Assembly: GCA_009923895.1 (NCBI GenBank)
Contig: RFSP01000078.1
Span: forward strand, 1 to 7,910
Source of the DNA: Betaproteobacteria bacterium
GTDB taxonomy: Bacteria > Pseudomonadota > Gammaproteobacteria > Burkholderiales > Burkholderiaceae_C
Reading direction: 5' to 3'
Length of the DNA stretch: 7,910 nt
Part shown: one piece after another, positions 1 through 5,579 of the stretch
How the letters are laid out: the number at the start of each line of letters is the position of its first letter
Position numbering within the stretch: position 1 is the stretch's first letter
Notes under the pieces: generated by a model
What the model was told of the DNA's origin: nothing
What the model saw: the letters and a program-made list of their open reading frames with translations, nothing else
Databases searched by the model: none
Translations under genes and position numbers: made by a program

Positions 1-67
1 GGTAAACCTGCATTGCACTGTTGCTTGACCATGCCTAAGCTCGTTGCCAACGCAACGCACACGGCTT

Positions 68-74
68 GGAAGGA
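68..74 (+). promoter_or_regulatory. Shine-Dalgarno site of the Bug-family gene
   Basis: GGAAGGA sits 5 bases before the ATG at 80 and decides that start over the upstream TTG at 44. No convincing -35/-10 pair is visible in positions 1-67; a TTGCAC at 13-18 has only a poor -10 partner. Confidence 0.7.
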
Positions 75-79
75 TAGAA

Positions 80-1075
80 ATGGTGTCAATCAACCTCCGC
101 TCCCACGTACGCTTCTGGGCGCCACTGCTCACTTTGACCGCCTGCATGGCGTTATGGGCTCCGGTTGCGCACGCCCAAGAATGGCCTCAAAAGCCAGTCA
201 AGGTCATCGTCCCCTTCCCGCCCGGCGGCGGTACCGACACCGTGGCCCGTCCGCTGGCGGCCAAGCTCACACAAATGACTGGGCATCAGTTTGTGCTCGA
301 CAACCGTGGTGGCGCGGGCGGCACCATTGGCGCACTCGCCGCCGCCAAGTCGGCGCCAGATGGCTACACCGTATTGCTCGCACCTGTGCATGTGGCAGTG
401 GCCGTTTCCGCCTACAAGAACCTGCAGTACGACCTTGAAAAAGACCTCGTCCCGGTGACCACCGTGGCCATCTTCCCTGACGTGCTCGTAGCCGCCATGC
501 GGGTGCCGGCCAAGAATCTGAACGAACTCATCTCCTTTGCCAAAGCCAACGACGGCAAGATCAACTGCGGCTCGGCCGGCAATGGCACAACCCGGCACCT
601 GTCATGTGAAATGTTCAATGCCGCTGCGGGCATCAAAGCCACTCACGTCCCCTACAAAGGCACGGGCCCCGCCACCACCGCCTTGCTTGGCGGCGAGGTC
701 GACTACATCTTCGAAGCTCTGGGCAGCGCTGCAGGCCACATCCGCAATGGCAAACTCAAGCCGATCGCCGTCACCTCGGCCAAGCGCTCACCGGCCTTCC
801 CCGATGTGCCCACCGCCATGGAGTCCGGTCTGCCCGGGTTTGAGGTCACCTCTTGGTATGGCCTGTGGGTCCCCAAAGGCACAGCCACTGACGTCGTGCG
901 TCGCCTTCACGCCCTCATCAACAAGGCCTTTGAAGACCCTGAAATGCGCGACCTCTGGGCCCGTCTGGGGGCTGAGCAAGGAGGCATCGCCCCTGAAAAA
1001 TTTGGCGACTTTGTCAGTCGCGAAGTGCAAAAGTGGGGCAAGGTGGTGCGCGAGGCCAAGATCACTGTGGAGTGA
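80..1075 (+). CDS. Bug/TctC-family periplasmic solute-binding protein (tripartite tricarboxylate transporter receptor)
   Basis: Predicted extracytoplasmic binding protein of 331 residues, a normal length for the Bug (Bordetella uptake gene)/TctC family. These proteins bind small carboxylated or amide compounds in the periplasm and hand them to TctA/TctB-type membrane partners. A Sec signal peptide is visible: basic start, hydrophobic stretch at about residues 12-30, and cleavage likely after AHA (residue 32). The mature part opens with the family's hallmark WPQKPVKVIVPFPPGGGTD (about 35-53), then DNRGGAGGTIGA (74-85) and APDGYT (92-97), followed by PYKGTGPA (191-198) and PDVPT (241-245). The ATG at 80 is chosen because GGAAGGA lies 5 bases upstream and the signal peptide follows directly; a TTG at 44 is in frame but would add 12 residues in front of it. 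No tctA/tctB gene lies next to it in the window, so the ligand cannot be inferred. It ends convergently with the 142-residue membrane protein gene, 42 bases away. Confidence 0.93.
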   Translation: MVSINLRSHVRFWAPLLTLTACMALWAPVAHAQEWPQKPVKVIVPFPPGGGTDTVARPLAAKLTQMTGHQFVLDNRGGAGGTIGALAAAKSAPDGYTVLLAPVHVAVAVSAYKNLQYDLEKDLVPVTTVAIFPDVLVAAMRVPAKNLNELISFAKANDGKINCGSAGNGTTRHLSCEMFNAAAGIKATHVPYKGTGPATTALLGGEVDYIFEALGSAAGHIRNGKLKPIAVTSAKRSPAFPDVPTAMESGLPGFEVTSWYGLWVPKGTATDVVRRLHALINKAFEDPEMRDLWARLGAEQGGIAPEKFGDFVSREVQKWGKVVREAKITVE

Positions 1076-1088
1076 TCTCTCACCTCCA
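1068..1088. other. Short hairpin at the convergent junction, over the Bug-gene stop codon
   Basis: TGGAGTGA (1068-1075) can pair with TCACCTCCA (1080-1088) across a TCTC loop, leaving one bulged C. The left arm contains the Bug stop codon. There is no T-tract after the hairpin on either strand, so it does not qualify as a classical intrinsic terminator. It may still protect the 3' end or contribute to Rho-dependent ending between the two convergent genes, or it may be chance. Confidence 0.3.
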
Positions 1089-1117
1089 TGGCAAACGCAG
1101 CACTGCTATCTACGCCT

Positions 1118-1546
1118 TTAGCGCCCCGGCCCCCCAGGCACTTCCCATATCGACCGAGCCAACCGAGTCGCCGCCAGAATCAGCGCCAATGCCATGGCGC
1201 CCAGAACCCACACCACCAACTCCATCTCAGGCCCGTGACCCAGGTAGGCCATGGAAGCGTCTGCATAAGCCAGACCTTGAATCAGCAAGGCCACCGACAA
1301 CAAGCCCAAAGCCGAAAACCGCAGCGCACCGGGTTGACTCCATCGGTGCTTAAAGAGCACCAACCCCACTGCCATGGAGACATCAAACAGGGCCATGGCT
1401 TGCAGGGCAGGCACCGCCTTTTGAGGCGTAGCCCCCTCAAAGGGATCTGCCAAGACTTGTGGCACCACATACCCCAGGGTCAGCGTGGACGTGGCCACCA
1501 AGACCCACAGGGTCAAAGTCGCACCGTCCAAGGGCCGTCGATTCAT
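1118..1546 (-). CDS. Small predicted four-helix inner-membrane protein of unknown function
   Basis: I do not recognise the family of this 142-residue protein. Four hydrophobic stretches are visible at about residues 9-29, 45-64, 73-95 and 107-128, separated by short polar loops such as FKHRWSQPG (about 64-72). The tail is short and positively charged. No catalytic motif or signal peptide stands out. The start at 1546 is chosen because its ATG overlaps the TGA of the upstream hydrolase gene (ATGA, 1543-1546), which suggests translational coupling; a longer reading beginning at 1600 would run inside the hydrolase and lacks support. The context suggests that it is made together with the secreted hydrolase and works in the same process, but nothing in its own sequence says what that is. 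It could be an anchor, chaperone or small transporter for the hydrolase or its product; all of these are guesses. Confidence 0.75.
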   Translation of the reverse strand: MNRRPLDGATLTLWVLVATSTLTLGYVVPQVLADPFEGATPQKAVPALQAMALFDVSMAVGLVLFKHRWSQPGALRFSALGLLSVALLIQGLAYADASMAYLGHGPEMELVVWVLGAMALALILAATRLARSIWEVPGGPGR

Positions 1547-2451
1547 GGGGTGGACGTTCCCATCAAAAAGACCAGAGGGATGTCCAAGCGATCGGCCCAT
1601 GCGCGCTCGTTGTGGCCTGTGCCCTCAAACACCCGGCTCATAAAGTTTTTCTCGGTAAACCCGCGCTCACGCACAATGCGATCCACAAACACTTGGTAAG
1701 TCCCGTACAAGGCATCCAGCTGGGTGGTGCCATGGTCTTGGTACAAGCGGTGCGTGGCCGGGTCGGCCAAATGGCGACTCAAATAGTTGTACGCCGCCAG
1801 CGGCAGGGCCGCATTGTGTTCACCCAATCCCACCCAATGCGTGGAAATACCGGCAGCGCCTCCAAACACCTGTGGGTACTCATTCATGGCATACACACTG
1901 ATCAAGCCACCCATGCTTGAGCCCATCACGAAAGTACCTTCTGGGCCCGAGCGTGTGGCATAGCGCGCATCGATCACCGGCTTGAGCTCGGTCACCAGAT
2001 ACCGCAGGTAATCGTCCGCGCGCGGTCGCCCCTGCAGCGCCTTTCCCACATAGGCCGTGCGCGTAGGCTCGGGCAAAAAGTCCAAAAACTTCTGCGGGAA
2101 ATATTCGCTGTGCCGCAGCGACCCGTTGTTCCACACCCCCACCACAATGGAGTCGGGCAGCTTGCGCGCCTTGACAAGCCGGTCCACCGTCAGGTGCACA
2201 TCCCAGGCCTGCTTGTTCCAGGTCTTGGACGCGTCAAACAGCATTTGCCCGTCGTGCATATACAGCACGTTGTACTTGCGCGTGGGCGAGTAATCTGCAG
2301 GGAGCCACACATCCACCGGCCGCGGGTCCACGTATTTCGAGGCGATGGCTGGCAAGCGCTCAACGCGGCCCACCGACACCTCAGGCAAAGGTTGAGCCCC
2401 TACCGCGTTGAGCATACAGACCGAGGCCATCCACAAAATCCATCTTTTCAT
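1543..2451 (-). CDS. Secreted alpha/beta-hydrolase of the putative esterase (Esterase D / Fes-like) family
   Basis: Predicted 302-residue exported serine hydrolase. An N-terminal signal peptide (basic MKRW, hydrophobic core, likely cleavage after AVGA at residue 19) sends it to the periplasm or outside. The fold is that of the putative-esterase family, which includes esterase D and enterochelin-esterase-like enzymes. Supporting motifs are VLYMHDGQMLFD (62-73, typical of the oxyanion region), the nucleophile elbow GSSMGG with Ser179 (177-182), YQDHGTTQLD (237-246) with Asp239 as the likely acid, and GTGHNE (278-283) with His280 as the likely catalytic histidine. The triad is therefore complete and the enzyme should be active. 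The substrate is unknown; ester-linked siderophores, acyl esters and carbohydrate esters are all processed in this family. The ATG at 2451 is preferred because it begins the signal peptide. An upstream in-frame TTG at 2526 would run through the tRNA terminator. No strong Shine-Dalgarno site and no clear promoter were seen between 2452 and 2500. Confidence 0.88.
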   Translation of the reverse strand: MKRWILWMASVCMLNAVGAQPLPEVSVGRVERLPAIASKYVDPRPVDVWLPADYSPTRKYNVLYMHDGQMLFDASKTWNKQAWDVHLTVDRLVKARKLPDSIVVGVWNNGSLRHSEYFPQKFLDFLPEPTRTAYVGKALQGRPRADDYLRYLVTELKPVIDARYATRSGPEGTFVMGSSMGGLISVYAMNEYPQVFGGAAGISTHWVGLGEHNAALPLAAYNYLSRHLADPATHRLYQDHGTTQLDALYGTYQVFVDRIVRERGFTEKNFMSRVFEGTGHNERAWADRLDIPLVFLMGTSTP

Positions 2452-2500
2452 GAGCGTGGCTATCAAATGGTGCAGACGATATTTTGCAATCCATTGCCCG

Positions 2501-2542
2501 AAAAAGAAAAATCCCTTGTCAATCAAAGATCAACAAGGGATT
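2501..2542 (-). terminator. Intrinsic (Rho-independent) terminator of the tRNA cluster
   Basis: Reading the minus strand, AATCCCTTGT (2533-2542) and ACAAGGGATT (2510-2519) form a perfect 10-base-pair stem around a 13-base loop. They are followed directly by a T-rich run (TTTTCTTTTT, 2501-2510, overlapping the stem end). It lies 8 bases past the 3' end of tRNA-Asp and closes the gltX/tRNA transcription unit before the hydrolase gene. Confidence 0.88.
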
Positions 2543-2550
2543 GAAGTGTT

Positions 2551-2627
2551 TGGCGGAGTGGACGGGGCTCGAACCCGCGACCCCCGGCGTGACAGGCCGG
2601 TATTCTAACCAACTGAACTACCACTCC
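2551..2627 (-). tRNA. tRNA-Asp (anticodon GTC)
   Basis: A 77-base cloverleaf with an encoded 3' CCA. The acceptor stem GGAGTGG/CCACTCC is fully paired and the discriminator base is G, as expected for tRNA-Asp. The anticodon stem is CCGGC/GCCGG around the loop CTGTCAC, giving anticodon GTC (plus-strand 2591-2593). The T loop is TTCGAGC. It is very close in sequence to Escherichia coli tRNA-Asp. It is the last gene of the Ala-Glu-Asp tRNA cluster and is followed by the intrinsic terminator. Confidence 0.97.
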
Positions 2628-2645
2628 GCGTGGCTGCGGCATTGC

Positions 2646-2659
2646 GGGCATTGCTGCCC
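2646..2659 (-). other. GC-rich hairpin in the tRNA-Glu/tRNA-Asp spacer
   Basis: GGGCA (2646-2650) and TGCCC (2655-2659) pair perfectly over a TTGC loop in the 48-base spacer between tRNA-Glu and tRNA-Asp. There is no T-run, so it is not a terminator. It may be a processing structure in the polycistronic tRNA precursor; this is inference from position only. Confidence 0.3.
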
Positions 2660-2675
2660 CAAGCACCGCACGACT

Positions 2676-2751
2676 TGGCGTCCCCTAGGGGATTCGAACC
2701 CCTGTTACAACCGTGAAAGGGTCGTGTCCTAGGCCTCTAGACGAAGGGGAC
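2676..2751 (-). tRNA. tRNA-Glu (anticodon TTC)
   Basis: A 76-base cloverleaf with encoded CCA, acceptor stem GTCCCCT/AGGGGAC and discriminator G. The anticodon stem CGACC/GGTTG includes one G-U wobble and carries the loop CTTTCAC, giving anticodon TTC (plus-strand 2715-2717). The T arm is AGGGG TTCGAAT CCCCT. The sequence matches the E. coli tRNA-Glu pattern closely. It is the substrate of GltX, whose gene lies just upstream on the same strand. Charged Glu-tRNA also feeds tetrapyrrole synthesis by the C5 pathway in bacteria that use it. Confidence 0.97.
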
Positions 2752-2804
2752 TGAACCTTCGCATCACTCACATTTTCACCACGCCCCGTCGACGCCACCT
2801 GGTG

Positions 2805-2880
<76 letters not shown>

Positions 2881-2901
2881 GCCGACCGAACGTAGCCCAT
2901 C

Positions 2902-2931
2902 ATTATAGCCTGAGTTTTAAACGTGCTGCAA
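2902..2931 (-). promoter_or_regulatory. Predicted sigma-70-type promoter for the tRNA cluster, inside the gltX 3' end
   Basis: On the minus strand a perfect TATAAT (2902-2907) is preceded at 18 bases by TTGCAG (2926-2931), a partial -35 match (3 of 6). Transcription would begin at about 2894-2896, some 14-16 bases before the tRNA-Ala 5' end. The -35 box lies in the last codons of gltX. The -10 is strong evidence; the -35 is weak and the activity is inferred. Confidence 0.55.
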
Positions 2932-4347
2932 ACGCGCCAGCACGACGGTGGGCTCAAAGAGCGCCAGCACGGCGTCTATGGAGGGCGTTTGCGCGCGGCC
3001 GCACACCAGCACGCGCACGGCCGGCGCCAGCTGGGGCATTTTTAGACCGTGAGCGGTCAGGGTCTCTTTAATGGCCGCCGCAATGGTCGCCTTGTCCCAC
3101 ACCCCCACCGACAGTGCCGCCAATCGGTCCCGAAGGTCACGCACACCGGGCTTGACGGCATCGCTCACGTGCGCTTGCAACTCCTGCTCAGAAGGCGACA
3201 CCGCCAAGAAGAACATGCTGAGCCAGTCGGCCAACTCCACCAGCGTACTGCAGCGGTCTTTGAACAAGGCACAGGCCCGGGCCAGGTGGTCTGCTTGAGT
3301 CTGCGTAATCCCACGCGCCACCAGGTGCGGCACCACCAAAGCTGCCAAGCGCGCATCGTCCGCCTGCTTGATGTAGTGTGCATTCACCCAGGCGAGCTTG
3401 GCAGGATCCCACTGCGCCGGGCTCTTGGCCAGGTGCGAGCCGTCAAACCAGCTCACCATTTGCTCGCGGGTGAACAACTCATCGTCGCCATGGCTCCACC
3501 CCAAACGGGCCAGGTAGTTCAGCATGGCCTCGGGCAGGTAGCCCGCTTCTTCGTAGGCCGTCACGCTCACCGCCCCGCGGCGCTTGGACAGTTTCAAGCC
3601 GTCGTCGCCCAAGATGATGGGGCAATGCCCAAACTGCGGCAGCGGCGCACCCAGTGCGCGAAAGATATTGATCTGCCACGGGGTGTTGTTGACGTGTTCG
3701 TCACCGCGAAACACGTGCGTGATGCGCATGTCCCAATCGTCCACCACCACGGCAAAGTTGTAGGTGGGCACGCCGTCAGTTCGCAAGATGATGAGGTCGT
3801 CGATCTCGCGGTTGCTGATGGTGATGGGGCCTTTGACCAGGTCGTTCCAGCTCACATCACCGTCTTGCGGGTTGCGAAACCGCACCACCGGTTTCACGCC
3901 TTCTGGCACGGGGGGCAATACCTTGCCAGGCTCAGGGCGCCACCGCCCGTCGTAATGGGTCTTCTCGCCGCGCGCACGCTGGGCTTCGCGCATGGCATCC
4001 AACTCTTCGGGCGAGCTGTAGCAGCGGTAAGCCAGACCTGCATCAATGAGCTGCTGCGCCACGGCCTGATAGCGCTCCAAGCGCTGCATTTGGTAGATGG
4101 GCCCTTCGTCACAGTCCAGCCCCAGCCACTTCATCGAGGCCAGAATCTGGTCGACCGACTCGGCCGTGGAGCGCGCCACATCGGTGTCTTCGATGCGCAA
4201 GATGAACTGCCCACCGTAATGTCGGGCATAAGCCCAAGAGTACAAAGCCGTGCGGGCCGTGCCCAAATGCAAAAAGCCCGTGGGCGATGGCGCAATGCGG
4301 GTGCGTACCGCAGACGCGGCAACGGCAGAAGGCGAAGGCGTGGTCAT
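2917..4347 (-). CDS. gltX: Glutamyl-tRNA synthetase
   Basis: A cytoplasmic class I aminoacyl-tRNA synthetase of 476 residues (E. coli GltX is 471) that charges tRNA-Glu with glutamate using ATP. Visible hallmarks are the start of the Rossmann fold RIAPSPTGFLHLGTARTAL (17-35), whose HLGT is the HIGH signature, RIEDTD (51-56), GDEHVNNTPWQ (215-225), and the KMSKS-type loop LKLSKRRG (251-258). The C-terminal helical anticodon-binding domain follows from about residue 320. The zinc ligands known from E. coli GluRS are mostly absent: the region reads CYS at 109-111 and WRP at 136-138, keeping only the first cysteine. The start at 4347 overlaps the metZ stop (ATGA, 4344-4347), and no strong Shine-Dalgarno site precedes it, so translation is probably coupled to metZ. 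The gene for its own substrate, tRNA-Glu, lies downstream on the same strand. Whether the enzyme is strictly discriminating or also charges tRNA-Gln cannot be judged here. Confidence 0.98.
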   Translation of the reverse strand: MTTPSPSAVAASAVRTRIAPSPTGFLHLGTARTALYSWAYARHYGGQFILRIEDTDVARSTAESVDQILASMKWLGLDCDEGPIYQMQRLERYQAVAQQLIDAGLAYRCYSSPEELDAMREAQRARGEKTHYDGRWRPEPGKVLPPVPEGVKPVVRFRNPQDGDVSWNDLVKGPITISNREIDDLIILRTDGVPTYNFAVVVDDWDMRITHVFRGDEHVNNTPWQINIFRALGAPLPQFGHCPIILGDDGLKLSKRRGAVSVTAYEEAGYLPEAMLNYLARLGWSHGDDELFTREQMVSWFDGSHLAKSPAQWDPAKLAWVNAHYIKQADDARLAALVVPHLVARGITQTQADHLARACALFKDRCSTLVELADWLSMFFLAVSPSEQELQAHVSDAVKPGVRDLRDRLAALSVGVWDKATIAAAIKETLTAHGLKMPQLAPAVRVLVCGRAQTPSIDAVLALFEPTVVLARLQHV

Positions 4348-5576
4348 GACAGTCGTGACAATCCGGTCCAGAGGTCTTCTTTCACGTCTTCCACATCTTC
4401 AAGACCCACGGCCACGCGAATCATGCCTTGCGTGATGCCCGCCGACAGGCGCTGCTCTTCAGTGAGCCGGCCGTGAGACGTGCTGGCCGGATGCGTGATG
4501 ATGGTCTTGGTGTCACCCAGGTTGGACGTGATGGACAGCAACCGTGTGGAGTCAATGACATGAAACGCATGCTCGCGCCGAGCTTCTGGCGTTTGGCCAA
4601 TGACCTCAAAAGACAACACCGCGCCGCCCAGCCCGGATTGCTGGTTCATGGCCAGCGCATGCTGTGGATGCGAAGGCAGCCCCGGGTAGTACACACGGCT
4701 GACCCCCGGCTGCGACTCGAGCCACTGCGCGAGCTTGTGGGCCCGCGCCGTTTGCGCTTCCATGCGCACGCTCAGGGTCTCCATGCCTTTGAGCACCACC
4801 CAGGCATTGAAAGGCGACAGGCTCAGCCCGGCGCTGCGCATCACGGGCATGAGTTTGCTGTCAATCAGCGCTTCGTCGCCGCACACAGCACCGGCCACCA
4901 CACGACCCTGCCCATCGAGGTATTTGGTGCCCGAATGCACCACCAAGTCGGCGCCGAAGCGGGCGGGTTGTTGCAAAGCGGGCGAGCAAAAGCAGTTGTC
5001 CACCGCCAGCAGCGCACCCACCTCGTGCGCCAAATTCGCCAGGGCCTGAATGTCGCAAATTTCGGTCAGGGGGTTGCTGGGCGTCTCGGCAAACAGCAGC
5101 TTGGTATTGGGCCGCACCGCCGCCTTCCACTCGTCCAATTCGGTCTGTGACACAAAGGTGGTCTCGATGCCGAACTTGCCAAAGTCTTGCAGCAGCTTGA
5201 TGGTGGCGCCAAACACGCTGCGTGAGCACAGCACATGGTCCCCCCCCTTCAGCAAGCCCAACACCAACAGGGTGATGGCCGACATGCCACTGGAGGTGCC
5301 AATGCAACCCGTGGTGCCCTCCAATGCGGCCAAGCGCCGCTCCATCATCATGACGGTGGGGTTGGAAAAGCGCGAGTAGACAAAGGCCTCTTCTTCGTTG
5401 CCAAACCGCGCTGCGGCCTTGGCCGAGTCGGGGTGCACGAAAGAGCTGGTCAAAAACAGCGCTTCAGAGTTCTCCCCCCAAGCAGAGGCTGGCAGGCCTT
5501 CTCGCACGGCCAAGGTGTCGCGCCGCACTCCGGGCGGGAACTTCACCCGCGGAATCTTTTTATTTTGGGCATCCAT
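4344..5576 (-). CDS. metZ: O-succinylhomoserine sulfhydrylase (direct sulfhydrylation to homocysteine)
   Basis: A pyridoxal-phosphate enzyme of 410 residues in the Cys/Met metabolism family. MetZ uses sulfide to turn an acylated homoserine into homocysteine, bypassing cystathionine. Supporting motifs are YSRFSNPT (67-74, phosphate and substrate contacts from the neighbouring subunit), SSGMSA (95-100, cofactor phosphate), AVDNCF (191-196, Asp193 for the pyridine nitrogen), and HSGTKYLDGQGR (214-225) with Lys218 as the predicted Schiff-base lysine. The gene follows purF with only 3 bases between, an order also known from Pseudomonas, and this context favours MetZ over cystathionine gamma-synthase or cystathionine lyases of the same fold. 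The succinyl versus acetyl preference is inferred from the family and not proven by sequence. The start at 5576 has AGGAG 8 bases upstream, within the end of purF. Its TGA overlaps the gltX ATG. Confidence 0.93.
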   Translation of the reverse strand: MDAQNKKIPRVKFPPGVRRDTLAVREGLPASAWGENSEALFLTSSFVHPDSAKAAARFGNEEEAFVYSRFSNPTVMMMERRLAALEGTTGCIGTSSGMSAITLLVLGLLKGGDHVLCSRSVFGATIKLLQDFGKFGIETTFVSQTELDEWKAAVRPNTKLLFAETPSNPLTEICDIQALANLAHEVGALLAVDNCFCSPALQQPARFGADLVVHSGTKYLDGQGRVVAGAVCGDEALIDSKLMPVMRSAGLSLSPFNAWVVLKGMETLSVRMEAQTARAHKLAQWLESQPGVSRVYYPGLPSHPQHALAMNQQSGLGGAVLSFEVIGQTPEARREHAFHVIDSTRLLSITSNLGDTKTIITHPASTSHGRLTEEQRLSAGITQGMIRVAVGLEDVEDVKEDLWTGLSRLS

Positions 5577-5579
5577 GGT

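Noticed and set aside
42..57. Inverted repeat CGTTG...CAACG upstream of the Bug gene, considered as an operator
   Set aside because: The arms are five bases, overlap each other in two registers and sit beside no convincing promoter, so an operator cannot be claimed.
1088..1699. Plus-strand open frame opposite the small membrane protein
   Set aside because: It overlaps the convergent minus-strand genes. The minus-strand reading gives four clean hydrophobic helices and an ATGA overlap with the hydrolase, while the plus frame gives a Gln/His/Arg-rich product without structure.
2452..2526. Longer hydrolase start at TTG 2526
   Set aside because: It would translate through the tRNA terminator and place 25 residues before an evident signal peptide starting MKRW at 2451.
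2787..2794. Perfect palindrome CGTCGACG in the tRNA-Ala/tRNA-Glu spacer
   Set aside because: It is too short, and such GC-rich palindromes are common by chance. It has no loop or T-run for a terminator.
3049..4476. Plus-strand open frame of 475 codons opposite gltX
   Set aside because: It lies wholly antisense to gltX and the end of metZ, and its product is rich in His/Arg/Gln with no recognisable domain. Long antisense frames are expected opposite GC-rich genes.
4428..5150. Plus-strand open frames of 240 codons (4428-5150) and 228 codons (5235-5921) opposite metZ and purF
   Set aside because: These are shadows of well-supported minus-strand genes; they have no Shine-Dalgarno site or recognisable motif, and their composition is typical of antisense frames.
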